From NCBI GenBank assembly GCA_019638805.1, contig JAHBTA010000004.1, forward strand, positions 62,001 to 126,000: a DNA stretch of 64,000 nt, written 5' to 3'. This stretch comes from Microbacteriaceae bacterium (lineage in GTDB: Bacteria > Actinomycetota > Actinomycetes > Actinomycetales > Microbacteriaceae). Below the pieces are notes generated by a model. It made no database searches, was not told the origin of the DNA, and saw nothing but the letters and a program-made list of their open reading frames with translations. Of the stretch, positions 23,502-32,744 are shown in pieces (within the stretch, counting starts at the first letter, position 1; every line of letters starts with the position of its first letter). Both the position numbers and the translations under genes were made by a program.

Positions 23502-24671
23502 GTGCTCAAGTACCTCGGCTCGAAGCGACGCCTGACCGGGGTGCTCGGTGCCGTGGCCGAGGCGGTCGGGGCGCGCACGGCGGTCGACCTCTTCACGGGC
23601 ACGACCCGCGTCGCGCAGGAGTTCAAGCGCCGCGGCCTGCACGTCACGGCCGTCGACCTCGCGACCTACAGCGCGGTGCTGGCCGAGTGCTACATCGCGA
23701 CGGATGCGCGCACCGCCCACCCCGCGGAGCTCGCCTCGATCCTCACCGAGCTGCACTCCCTCCCGGGCGTCCGGGGCTACGTGACCGAGACATTCTGCGA
23801 GAAGTCCCGCTACTTCCAGCCGCGCAACGGCATGCGCATCGATGCGATCCGCGAGCACCTCGAGCAGCACTACCGGGATCACGCGCTCTTCCCCGTGCTG
23901 CTCACGAGCCTGCTGCTCGCCGCCGACCGGGTCGATTCGACCACCGGCGTGCAGATGGCCTACCTCAAGCAGTGGGCTCCCCGCGCGCACAACGAACTCG
24001 AGCTGCGCCCGCCTGAGTTGATCGTGGGAGCCGGCCGCGGCATCCTCGGCGACGCGACGCGCGTCGTGCACGAGTTGCCGGACACCGACCTCATGTACCT
24101 CGACCCGCCCTACAACCAGCACCGCTACTTCACGAACTACCACGTGTGGGAGACCATCGTGCGCTGGGACGCTCCCGAGCACTACGGCGTGGCCTGCAAG
24201 CGCGTCGACGCGCGCGACGCCGCCACGGCGAGCGTCTTCAACCGCAAGCGCGAGATGCCGGATGCGGTGCGCACCCTCCTGCGCGACGCCCGCGCCGGGG
24301 TGGCGGTGGTCTCCTACAACGACGAGGCGTGGATCGGGCCGGAGGACATGCTGCGGGCGCTGCGCGACGCCGGGCACGAGGACGCGCGCCTGGTCGCGTT
24401 CGACGCGAGACGCTATGTGGGGGCCCAGATCGGCATCCACAACCCGGCGGGGGTCAAGGTCGGCGCGGTGTCGCACCTGCGCAACACCGAGTATCTGTTC
24501 ATCGCGGGCGACCGCGACCGCGTCGAGGCGGGAGTCGCCGCGGCGCTCGCCGAGCCGGGCTACTCCGGGGCGCGCAGCAGGTCGACCGGGTCGACCCCCA
24601 TGCGCTCGGCCAGCCGCTCCAGAGACCGCAGCGTCAGATTGCGCTCGCCCCGCTCGACACCGCCCATGTAG
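23502..24671 (+). CDS. D12-class N6-adenine DNA methyltransferase
   Basis: The 389-residue protein methylates adenine in DNA. The AdoMet-binding motif VDLFTGTTRVAQEFKRRG lies near residue 28, preceded by the class marker LKYLGSKRRL at residue 2. The catalytic motif DLMYLDPPYNQHRYF (DPPY) lies near 191. GTG start at 23502. The last ~37 residues (GARSRSTGSTPMRSASRSR onward) are Arg/Ser-rich and lie opposite the coding strand of the regulator gene at 24560-24778, so this tail may be a by-product of the overlap. No endonuclease gene is adjacent, so it may be a solitary or regulatory methyltransferase. Confidence 0.9.
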   Translation: MLKYLGSKRRLTGVLGAVAEAVGARTAVDLFTGTTRVAQEFKRRGLHVTAVDLATYSAVLAECYIATDARTAHPAELASILTELHSLPGVRGYVTETFCEKSRYFQPRNGMRIDAIREHLEQHYRDHALFPVLLTSLLLAADRVDSTTGVQMAYLKQWAPRAHNELELRPPELIVGAGRGILGDATRVVHELPDTDLMYLDPPYNQHRYFTNYHVWETIVRWDAPEHYGVACKRVDARDAATASVFNRKREMPDAVRTLLRDARAGVAVVSYNDEAWIGPEDMLRALRDAGHEDARLVAFDARRYVGAQIGIHNPAGVKVGAVSHLRNTEYLFIAGDRDRVEAGVAAALAEPGYSGARSRSTGSTPMRSASRSRDRSVRLRSPRSTPPM

Positions 24672-24778
24672 GTGCGGTGGACGCCGAGCGCGTCCGCGAG
24701 CTGCTCCTGGCTGACGCCCTTGGCCTTCCGGTACGCCCGGATGTTGACGCCGGCGATGCGCTGCAGGTCACCTTCCAC
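24560..24778 (-). CDS. XRE-family regulator, C-protein-like
   Basis: This 72-residue protein is essentially one Cro/C1-type helix-turn-helix: NIRAYRKAKGVSQEQLADAL near residue 12, then LGVHRTYMGGVERGERNLTL and LERLAERMGVDPVDLL. The pattern is that of controller (C) proteins of restriction-modification systems. GTG start at 24778. Its 3' 112 bases overlap the 3' end of the methyltransferase gene on the opposite strand. A spaced palindrome lies upstream. A role in timing methyltransferase expression is plausible; the antisense overlap could itself be regulatory. Confidence 0.88.
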   Translation of the reverse strand: MEGDLQRIAGVNIRAYRKAKGVSQEQLADALGVHRTYMGGVERGERNLTLRSLERLAERMGVDPVDLLRAPE

Positions 24779-24797
24779 GCCTCAACGATCCCGGAAT

Positions 24798-24832
24798 GAT
24801 ACTTGAACGTCTACATACCGATGAGTAGTATC
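24798..24832. promoter_or_regulatory. Candidate operator of the C-protein-like gene
   Basis: GATACT (24798-24803) and AGTATC (24827-24832) are exact complements in a locally AT-richer stretch 20-54 bases upstream of the regulator start. The inner CTAC/GTAG pair (24811-24814, 24825-24828) strengthens the symmetry. Autoregulation is inferred by analogy with C boxes. Confidence 0.4.
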
Positions 24833-24986
24833 GTGGGTGAGGGAATCTCGGGGCGCAACCACCCCGCGCCCCGGGATCCCTCGACTCTTCCCCCACTCCT
24901 CGCGCAGGTGGGGCGGCATCCCCAGACCGGTGAACGATGTCGTCGCCAGAACCTAGCCTTCACTCGCAGAACGAGGAGGACGTCGC

Positions 24987-25298
24987 ATGCACGACCAGCG
25001 CCGGCGCAGTTGTCCGCGGTGGTGCGTCGCCGACCACGCCGCGGAGGACGAGGGCGGGCTGGCGCGCCACCGCGGCCCGACCGCGGTCGTGCCCGGAATA
25101 GCGCTCGGCTCCGAACCACCGCATGCGGCTCAGGGGGTCGAGCTGCTCGTCGAGTTGCACGCGGAGGACGGAGACCCGGTGGTCGCGGTCTACCTCGGTG
25201 ACGGCGAGCACGGGCTCGACCTGACGACCGAGACCGCCGCGCGCCTCGTGCGCCGACTCTCCGAGACGCTGCGCACCGCGGGGTTCCCGGCGGTGTGA
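24987..25298 (+). CDS. Small Cys/His protein, DUF6907-like
   Basis: This 103-residue protein begins MHDQRRRSCPRWCVADHAAE. The N-terminal pattern S-C-P-x-W-C-x-x-D-H with a later RHRG is typical of small actinobacterial proteins in DUF6907 (from memory). The C-terminal part (GVELLVELHAEDGDPVVAVY near residue 50) looks like a beta-alpha unit. AACGAGGAGGACG upstream provides a ribosome site. The two Cys and the His could bind a metal. Function is unknown. The 146 bases before it hold only a GC-rich hairpin (CGGGGCGC at 24849, GCGCCCCG at 24866). Confidence 0.7.
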   Translation: MHDQRRRSCPRWCVADHAAEDEGGLARHRGPTAVVPGIALGSEPPHAAQGVELLVELHAEDGDPVVAVYLGDGEHGLDLTTETAARLVRRLSETLRTAGFPAV

Positions 25299-25331
25299 GC
25301 GGGGTGGGGGCGGCGGGCCGCGCGGCGCCAC

Positions 25332-26405
25332 CTAGGAGAGCGTCGCCCCGAACGCCAGGCCCAGCAGATAGGTGACCGCCGCGGCGCCGTACCCGATGAG
25401 CAGCTGCCGCAGTGCCCGCTTGAACGGCGACGCACCCGACAGGATGCCGACAACGGCCCCGGTGCCGACCAGGGCGATCCCGACCGCAACCGCGGCGATG
25501 ATCACGGCGGGCAGGCCGGTAGCGCCCAGCAGGTACGGCAGCACCGGGATGAGCGCCCCCACCGCGAAGGACAGGAAGCTCGAGATCGCGGCTCCCCACG
25601 CGGAACCGATGGCGTCCGCCGGGTCGACGCCCACGGCATCCGGATCGTCGCTGTCGAGCCGGTGGTTCGCGAGCACCCCCCGCGCGCGCTCCTCGGCCTC
25701 GGCCTCCGACATCCCGCGGGCCCGGTACACGAGCGCGAGTTCGTTGACGTCGACGTCGAGATGCGTGAGCGCGGACTGCGACTCCGGGTCGGGGCGGGAT
25801 GCGTCGAGCAGCTCGCGATGGGAGCGCACCGACACGTACTCTCCCGCGCCCATCGACAGCGCGCCGGCGAGCAGCCCCGCGACGCCCGTGAACAGCACGG
25901 TCAGCGGCGGGACGCCCGTCGCGCCCACCCCGATCACGAGCGCCAGGTTGCTCACCAGCCCGTCGTTCGCGCCGAACACCGCCGCCCGGAAGCCGCCCGC
26001 CGCGCGCATGCGGCCGCGCGCGGCGAGCCCGCGCACCACCTCCCCGTGGATGCGCTCGTCGGCGGCCATGCGCTGGGTCGCGTCGTCGTCGACCTCGTAC
26101 GGGGACCGGCTCTCGGCGCGCTGTGCGAGGGCCAGCACGAAGAGCCCGCCGAAGTGCCGGGCCAGGTACACGAGCGCACGCGTGCGCAGCGGTGTGCGAG
26201 GCGCCCGCGCATCGTCACCCAGCAGCGCCAGCCAGTGCCGCTCGTGCCTGCCCTCGGCGTTAGCGAGGCCGAGCAGGATCGCGCGCTCCTCGCCCGTACG
26301 GCGCTCGGCGAGCTCCCGGTAGACGGCGGCCTCGGCGCGCTCGTCGGCCAGGTACTTCCGCCACCGGCGCAGCTGCGCCGCCCGGCTGCGGGGTGCCCGG
26401 CTCAC
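25332..26405 (-). CDS. VIT1/CCC1-family metal transporter with ferritin-like domain
   Basis: The 357-residue protein joins an N-terminal ferritin-like four-helix region (residues about 10-130, with YLADERAEAAVYRELAER and ANAEGRHERHWLALLG supplying Glu/His metal ligands) to a C-terminal VIT membrane domain (residues about 140-355). That domain contains FGANDGLVSNLALVIGV near 146 and GALSMGAGEYVSVRS near 186. Such proteins export or sequester iron or manganese (MbfA-like). The GTG at 26405 overlaps the galM stop by four bases, so it is co-transcribed with galM, an odd pairing for a metal transporter. Confidence 0.9.
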   Translation of the reverse strand: MSRAPRSRAAQLRRWRKYLADERAEAAVYRELAERRTGEERAILLGLANAEGRHERHWLALLGDDARAPRTPLRTRALVYLARHFGGLFVLALAQRAESRSPYEVDDDATQRMAADERIHGEVVRGLAARGRMRAAGGFRAAVFGANDGLVSNLALVIGVGATGVPPLTVLFTGVAGLLAGALSMGAGEYVSVRSHRELLDASRPDPESQSALTHLDVDVNELALVYRARGMSEAEAEERARGVLANHRLDSDDPDAVGVDPADAIGSAWGAAISSFLSFAVGALIPVLPYLLGATGLPAVIIAAVAVGIALVGTGAVVGILSGASPFKRALRQLLIGYGAAAVTYLLGLAFGATLS

Positions 26406-27313
26406 CGGGCCGCCTCGTGGCGCAGTCCCCAGCCGCCGCTCCAGCGCTCGTCCGGCTCGAGCCAGACCAGGCCCTCCCCGCTGTTGAGCGCGTCGGGCGG
26501 AGCCGTCATCGGCTCGACCGCGACCGCGGTGCCCGGTCCGTCCGGCCGGGGATACGCGGGAGTGGTGTAGACCTGCATGAAGCCCCAGTTCAGGTCCTGC
26601 CACAGCACCGTGCGCGCACCGCCCGGCGCCGTGAGCCATGCGGTGTCGCCCACGCCGTCGCGCGGGTTCCGGTGCCGGACGTCGCCATACGCGGTGTCGA
26701 GGTGCAACTCACGCACGCGCCGCGGCCGGCGCAGGTCGGTCCGCTCGTCGAGCGGCGCGGCGCCCGCCACCGGGTTGAGGCGCTCGTCCACCGGGTAGTG
26801 CGTCTCGGCCGCCACCTCGAGCCTGAGCTCGTCGACCGGGGCGCCGCCGACCCGGAGGTACGGGTGAGCACCGGTCGCCCAGGGCGCGCGCCGGGCGGAC
26901 CGGTTGTGGACGACGTGGGTCACCGCGATGCCATCGGGACGCAGTTCGTACCGCACCGCCGTGTCGAGAGCGAAGGGCCAGCCGTGCTGGGGGGCGATGT
27001 AGGCGGCGAGCTCGACCATGTGATCCGCCTGCCCGATCACCTGATAGTCGGTGAACTCGAGCAGCCCGTGCAGCGCGTTGCCGAGTTCGGGCTCGGTGAT
27101 GTCAAGCCGCTGCAGTTCGCCGTCGAGCACCCAGCGCCCGTCGGCCACGCGGTTGGGCCACGGCGCGAGCACGATCCCGCTGCACATGGGCGGCATGCCG
27201 TCGCCGAAAGCGGGCTCGACCAAGTCGACTCCGTCCACGCTCAGCTCGCGGAGCCGAGCCGCCACGGTGTCGACCTCGGCGCGGACATCCCCGAGGTTCA
27301 GCGAGATGTGCAT
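26402..27313 (-). CDS. galM: Aldose 1-epimerase (galactose mutarotase-like)
   Basis: GalM interconverts alpha and beta anomers of hexoses before the Leloir pathway. The 303-residue protein has the beta-sandwich pattern GIVLAPWPNRVADGRW near residue 47 (NR motif), WATGAHPYLRVGG near 146 (the catalytic His in HPY) and a C-terminal VEPMTAPPDALNSGEGL, where the Glu base is expected. It follows the DeoR regulator gene by four bases and overlaps the VIT gene. Its place beside galTK supports a galactose role. Confidence 0.9.
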   Translation of the reverse strand: MHISLNLGDVRAEVDTVAARLRELSVDGVDLVEPAFGDGMPPMCSGIVLAPWPNRVADGRWVLDGELQRLDITEPELGNALHGLLEFTDYQVIGQADHMVELAAYIAPQHGWPFALDTAVRYELRPDGIAVTHVVHNRSARRAPWATGAHPYLRVGGAPVDELRLEVAAETHYPVDERLNPVAGAAPLDERTDLRRPRRVRELHLDTAYGDVRHRNPRDGVGDTAWLTAPGGARTVLWQDLNWGFMQVYTTPAYPRPDGPGTAVAVEPMTAPPDALNSGEGLVWLEPDERWSGGWGLRHEAAR

Positions 27314-27317
27314 CGGT

Positions 27318-28100
27318 TCAGCCTAAGACGACCGCGTCGAGTCCCCCCGCGCGCAGGGCGTCGAGCTCGTCGGCAGGGGGATCCCCCGCCGTCACGAGCG
27401 CGTCGAACCGGTCCGGCGGCGCGATGACCGCCGGATCGACCCGCCCCAGCTTGCTCGCGTCGGCGACGAGCACCGCGCGCTGCGCCGAGCGCAGCACGAG
27501 CGACTTGATCTCCGCCTCGGGCAGGTTCACATTGGTGGCACCGTGCCGCGCATCGACGCCCGTGCAGCCGATGACGGCGAGGTCGAATCGCAGCGCGTCG
27601 AGCATGGGCGCGGCGAACGGGTTCACGAGCGAGTGCTGCAGAGGGCGCAGAGTGCCCCCGGTGACGACCACCTCGTAGCGCGGGATCGCCGGCTCGAGCG
27701 CGAGCGCGATGGGCAGAGCGCTCGTGACGACGACCAGGTCGCGCAGTTCGCGGCGGCGCAGGAGCGCCTCGGCCACGGCCTGCGCGGTCGAGCCGGCGTC
27801 GAGGTAGACGCAATCCCCCGAGGAGACCATGGCCGCGACGTGCTCTCCGATGGCGCGCTTAGCGACGGCGCGCTCGTCGCGGGTCGCCTCGACCGGGGCC
27901 TCGCGGTGCAGCGGGTCGGCGGGCATCGCTCCCCCGTGCACGCGCACGGCGCGCCCTTCGCGCTCGAGTGCCGTGAGATCCGCGCGGATCGTGACCTCGC
28001 TCACGCCCAGCTCGAGGCTCGCGTCCGCGACCCGGACGAAGCCGCGCGAGGTCAGCAGCCCGGCGAGTCCGGCCCGTCGCACGGCGGCGAGATCGCTCAT
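27318..28100 (-). CDS. DeoR/GlpR-family regulator of the gal locus
   Basis: The 260-residue protein has an N-terminal winged helix-turn-helix (RVADASLELGVSEVTIRADLTALEREG near residue 22) and a DeoR C-terminal sugar-phosphate sensor domain. That domain has YLDAGSTAQAVAEAL near 99 and NVNLPEAEIKSLVLRSA near 188. It is divergent from galT with 56 bases between start codons, and three CTTTCG repeats lie there. Control of galTK and of its own operon (galM, VIT) is the likely role. An intermediate such as a phosphorylated galactose derivative is the expected inducer. Confidence 0.9.
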   Translation of the reverse strand: MSDLAAVRRAGLAGLLTSRGFVRVADASLELGVSEVTIRADLTALEREGRAVRVHGGAMPADPLHREAPVEATRDERAVAKRAIGEHVAAMVSSGDCVYLDAGSTAQAVAEALLRRRELRDLVVVTSALPIALALEPAIPRYEVVVTGGTLRPLQHSLVNPFAAPMLDALRFDLAVIGCTGVDARHGATNVNLPEAEIKSLVLRSAQRAVLVADASKLGRVDPAVIAPPDRFDALVTAGDPPADELDALRAGGLDAVVLG

Positions 28101-28106
28101 GCCCGC

Positions 28107-28143
28107 CTTTCGATTTCTTGTGCTTTCGCAAACTCTACTTTCG
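28107..28143. promoter_or_regulatory. DeoR-type operator repeats in the gal divergent promoter
   Basis: CTTTCG occurs at 28107, 28123 and 28138, with spacings of 16 and 15 bases. Regularly spaced short direct repeats are usual for DeoR-family binding. A TATCGT hexamer at 28145-28150 lies seven bases before the galT ATG, which would give a nearly leaderless galT transcript. Confidence 0.6.
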
Positions 28144-28156
28144 ATATCGTAACCGC

Positions 28157-29262
28157 ATGGCGCCCGGCATCACCACGCATCGGACGGCCCTCGCCGACGG
28201 CCGCGAGCTCATCTACTACGACGACGCCGACACCGCGCTCGGCCCCGAGCGCGCGATCGACGCCCGTGCGCTGGATGCGCGACCCGCCACCGCGCAGATG
28301 CGTCGCGATCCGCTCACGGGCGACTGGATCTCCATCGCGGCGGCGCGGCAGAACCGGGTCTTCCTCCCCCCGGCCGACCAGGATCCACTCGCGCCGCAGT
28401 CGCCGGGCAACCCGTCCGAGGTGCCCTCGCGCTACGACGTCGCGGTATTCGAGAACCGGTCGCCCGCGTTCGGACCCGCGCTGGGCGACGACCCCGAGGC
28501 GCCCACCGGACTCGACGATCTCGCCGAACCCGGACTGGGCCGGATCCGCACGAGCGTCGGTAGGTGCGAGGTCATCTGCTTCGGCCCCGAGACCGAGGGG
28601 TCGTTCGCGACCCAGACGCCCTCGCGCGCCCGCACCGTCGTCGAGGCATGGGCGGATCGCACGGCCGCCCTGAGCGCGCTGCCCGGCGTCGAGCAGGTGT
28701 TCTGCTTCGAGAACCGGGGAGAGGCCATCGGCGTCACGCTGCATCACCCGCACGGGCAGATCTACGCCTACCCGTACATCACCCCGCGGACGGAGGGGAT
28801 GCTGCGCCAGCTCGACCGCGGCGGGCCTGACCTGTTCGCCCGCATCCTCGAGTTCGAGCAGGCCGACGAGCGCGTCGTGCTCGCCGGCGAGCACTGGACC
28901 GCGTTCGTGCCGTTCGCCGCGCGCTGGCCGCTCGAGGTGCACCTCATGCCGCACCGTCAGGTGCCCGACCTGGCCGCCACGACCGGGGCGGAGCGGGACG
29001 AGCTCGCTCCCCTCTACCTGCGGCTGCTGCGCGGCATCGACGCGATCTACGACACCCCGACGCCCTATATCGCGGCCTGGCACCAGGCGCCCGTGCGGGT
29101 CGGGCGGGACACCTTCCGGCTGCATCTGCAGCTCACCTCGCCGCGCCGCGCCGCCGACCGGCTCAAGTTTCTGGCAGGGTCGGAGTCGGCGATGGGGGCA
29201 TGGGTCGGCGATGTGCCGCCCGAGGCCGCAGCCGACACGATCCGGAAGGCCCTGGCCCGCAC

Positions 29263-29266
<4 letters not shown>
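28157..29266 (+). CDS. galT: Galactose-1-phosphate uridylyltransferase
   Basis: GalT transfers UMP from UDP-glucose to galactose 1-phosphate. The 369-residue protein has MRRDPLTGDWISIAAARQNR near residue 48, RYDVAVFENRSPAF near 93 and the active-site motif TLHHPHGQIYAYP near 196 (HPHGQ, with the nucleophilic His). LEVHLMPHRQVPDL near 257 follows. The ATG at 28157 is chosen because the protein aligns in length with the family and an ATG lies close to a -10-like hexamer. Its stop overlaps galK by four bases. Confidence 0.96.
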
Positions 29267-30455
<1,189 letters not shown>

Positions 30456-30459
<4 letters not shown>

Positions 30460-31331
30460 CGGCGCTCGGCGGCCTCCACCACGTTGCGGAGGAGGAGCGC
30501 ACGGGTCATGGGGCCGACTCCGCCGGGGTTGGGCGAGAGCCATCCGGCCACCTCGGCCACGGCGGGGTCCACGTCCCCGTGGAGGCGGGCCCTGCCGGAA
30601 TCGGAGGTCCCCACGCGGGTGACCCCGACATCCAGGACCGCGGCGCCCGGCTTGATCCACTCGGGCTTCACGAAATGCGGCACCCCGATCGCGGCGACCA
30701 CGATGTCGGCGCGCGCCACCTCGGCGGCCAGGTCGACCGTGCGCGAATGCGTCAGGGTCACGGTCGCGTCGACGCCCTTGCGCGTGAAGACGAGCCCGAG
30801 CGGGCGGCCGACCGTGAGCCCGCGGCCGATGACGCACACGTGCCTCCCGGCGATGGGCACGTCGTGCCGGCGCAGCAGCTCGACGATGCCGGCGGGCGTG
30901 CAGGGCAGGGGCGAGTGCAGCTCCCCGTCGACGCCCAGCACCAGGCGGCCGAGGTTGGTCGGGTGCAGGCCGTCGGCGTCCTTGGCGGGGTCGATGAGCT
31001 CGAGCATGGCGTTCTCGTCGATGCCCGCGGGAAGCGGCAGCTGCACGATGTAGCCGGTCACGGCCGGATCGGCGTTGAGCCCGGCGACCGCCGCGCGCAC
31101 CTCGGCCTCGGATGCCGCGGCCGGCAGCTCGACCCGGATCGACTCGATGCCCACCTCGGCGGAATCGCGGTGCTTGCCGCCGACGTAGCTGACCGAGCCC
31201 GGGTCCTCGCCCACGAGGAGCGTGCCGAGCCCGGGCGCGATGCCGCGCTCGCGCAGCTCCGCGACCCGGGCCTTGAGCTCCTCCTTGATCGCGGAGGCGG
31301 TGGCGACCCCGTCGAGAACGACAGCCGTCAC
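30456..31331 (-). CDS. folD: Methylenetetrahydrofolate dehydrogenase/cyclohydrolase FolD
   Basis: FolD converts 5,10-methylene-THF to 10-formyl-THF for purine and formyl-Met synthesis. The 291-residue protein has [17 protein letters not shown] near residue 48 (catalytic Lys in the YxxxK pattern), [11 protein letters not shown] near 93, [11 protein letters not shown] near 150 and the NADP motif [14 protein letters not shown] near 172. It ends [16 protein letters not shown]. The GTG at 31331 overlaps the glyA stop by four bases, so it is coupled to glyA and falls under the same ZTP riboswitch. Confidence 0.97.
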
Positions 31332-32611
31332 TTCCACGATCCGGGGGAGGTCAGGCCATCGTAGAGGGGGAACGCGCGGGCCAGCTCGGTGACCCGGGCA
31401 CGCAGCGCGGGCAGGTCGGCATCGGGCATGAGCGCGCGCGCGATGATGTCGGCGACCTCGGTGAACTCCGCGTCGCCGAAGCCGCGCGTGGCGAGCGCCG
31501 GGGTGCCGATGCGCACGCCCGAGGTGACCATGGGCGGGCGCGGGTCGTTCGGTACCGCGTTCTTGTTGACCGTGATGCCGACCTCGTGCAGGCGGTCCTC
31601 CGCGTCCTTGCCGGTGAACTCCGAGGTGCGCAGGTCGACGAGCACGAGGTGCACGTCGGTGCCGCCGGTCAGCACATCGATGCCGGCCGCCTTCGCATCG
31701 GGCTGCGTGAGGCGCGAGGCGAGGATCGCGGCGCCGCGCTTGGTGCGCTCCTGGCGGTCGCGGAACTCCGGCGTCGCGGCGAGCTTGAACGCCGTCGCCT
31801 TCGCCGCGATCACGTGCATGAGCGGTCCGCCCTGCTGGCCCGGGAAGACGTTCGAGTTGAGCTTCTTGGCGAGGTCCGCGTCGTTGGTCAGGATGAAGCC
31901 CGAGCGCGGCCCGCCGATCGTCTTGTGCACCGTGGATGACGTGACATGCGCATGCGGGACGGGCGACGGGTGCAGACCCGCGGCCACCAATCCCGCGAAG
32001 TGCGCCATATCGACCCACAGGATCGCGCCGACCTCGTCGGCGATCTCGCGGAAGCGCGGGAAGTCGAGCTCACGCGGATACGCCGACCAGCCCGCGATGA
32101 TGACGGCGGGCTTGATCTCGAGCGCCTTCGCGCGCACGTCGTCCATGTCGACATAGCCCCGGTCGTCGACGCCGTAGGCGTGCGCCTCGTAGAGCTTGCC
32201 CGAGAAGTTCAGCTTCATGCCGTGCGTCAGGTGACCGCCGCTGGCCAACTCGAGACCCAGGATGCGGTCGCCCGGGTTCGCGATCGCCGCCAGCACCGCG
32301 GCGTTGGCGCTCGCTCCGGAATGGGGCTGCACGTTGGCGAACTGGGCGCCGAACAGGGACTTGGCGCGCTCGATCGCGAGGGTCTCCACGACATCCACGA
32401 ACTCGCAGCCGCCGTAGTACCGCCGGCCCGGGTAGCCCTCGGCGTACTTGTTGGTGAGCACCGAGCCCTGCGCCTCGAGCACGGCGCGGGGCACGAAGTT
32501 CTCCGATGCGATCATCTCGAGCGTGTCGCGCTGGCGGGCCAGTTCGTTGGCCAGGGCCTCGGCGACCTCGGGGTCGACATCAGCGAGCGGAGAGAGGAAG
32601 GTGTCGGGCAT
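31328..32611 (-). CDS. glyA: Serine hydroxymethyltransferase
   Basis: GlyA makes glycine and methylene-THF from serine using pyridoxal phosphate. The 427-residue protein has [20 protein letters not shown] near residue 21, [20 protein letters not shown] near 51 and the PLP lysine motif [17 protein letters not shown] near 228. [19 protein letters not shown] lies near 254. Its leader carries a ZTP riboswitch. An 8-base complement to the riboswitch 5' strand lies directly before the ATG, suggesting translational control. It is coupled to folD downstream. Confidence 0.97.
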   Translation of the reverse strand: MPDTFLSPLADVDPEVAEALANELARQRDTLEMIASENFVPRAVLEAQGSVLTNKYAEGYPGRRYYGGCEFVDVVETLAIERAKSLFGAQFANVQPHSGASANAAVLAAIANPGDRILGLELASGGHLTHGMKLNFSGKLYEAHAYGVDDRGYVDMDDVRAKALEIKPAVIIAGWSAYPRELDFPRFREIADEVGAILWVDMAHFAGLVAAGLHPSPVPHAHVTSSTVHKTIGGPRSGFILTNDADLAKKLNSNVFPGQQGGPLMHVIAAKATAFKLAATPEFRDRQERTKRGAAILASRLTQPDAKAAGIDVLTGGTDVHLVLVDLRTSEFTGKDAEDRLHEVGITVNKNAVPNDPRPPMVTSGVRIGTPALATRGFGDAEFTEVADIIARALMPDADLPALRARVTELARAFPLYDGLTSPGSWK

Positions 32612-32654
32612 GACTGGCGCTCATTTCGTTCGATCGGCACTGCCGTAGGGGACG

Positions 32655-32731
32655 CGGCCCAGGCGTACGGCCGCGCGTCTGTAAGCCGCTCCCCGATGGT
32701 GACCCATCCGAACGCCAGTCGCGACGGGGTC
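32655..32731 (-). promoter_or_regulatory. ZTP (pfl) riboswitch upstream of glyA-folD
   Basis: Read on the minus strand, the leader shows the pfl consensus in order: CGACTGGCG (32713-32721), a GATGGG/CCATC hairpin, the conserved GGGGAGCG (from about 32695 down), a variable linker and the 3' block CGCCTGGGC (about 32665-32657). ZTP riboswitches sense the purine intermediate ZMP/ZTP and typically control folate-linked genes such as glyA, folD and purH. The 5' block can alternatively pair with CGCCAGTC next to the glyA AUG (32612-32619), a likely expression platform. Confidence 0.9.
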
Positions 32732-32744
32732 AGGCTACCAGCGC

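Noticed and set aside
31329..32018. Extended 520-residue FolD frame reaching back into glyA
   Set aside because: The upstream part is a shadow of glyA; the FolD family length and the 4-base overlap place the start at 31331.
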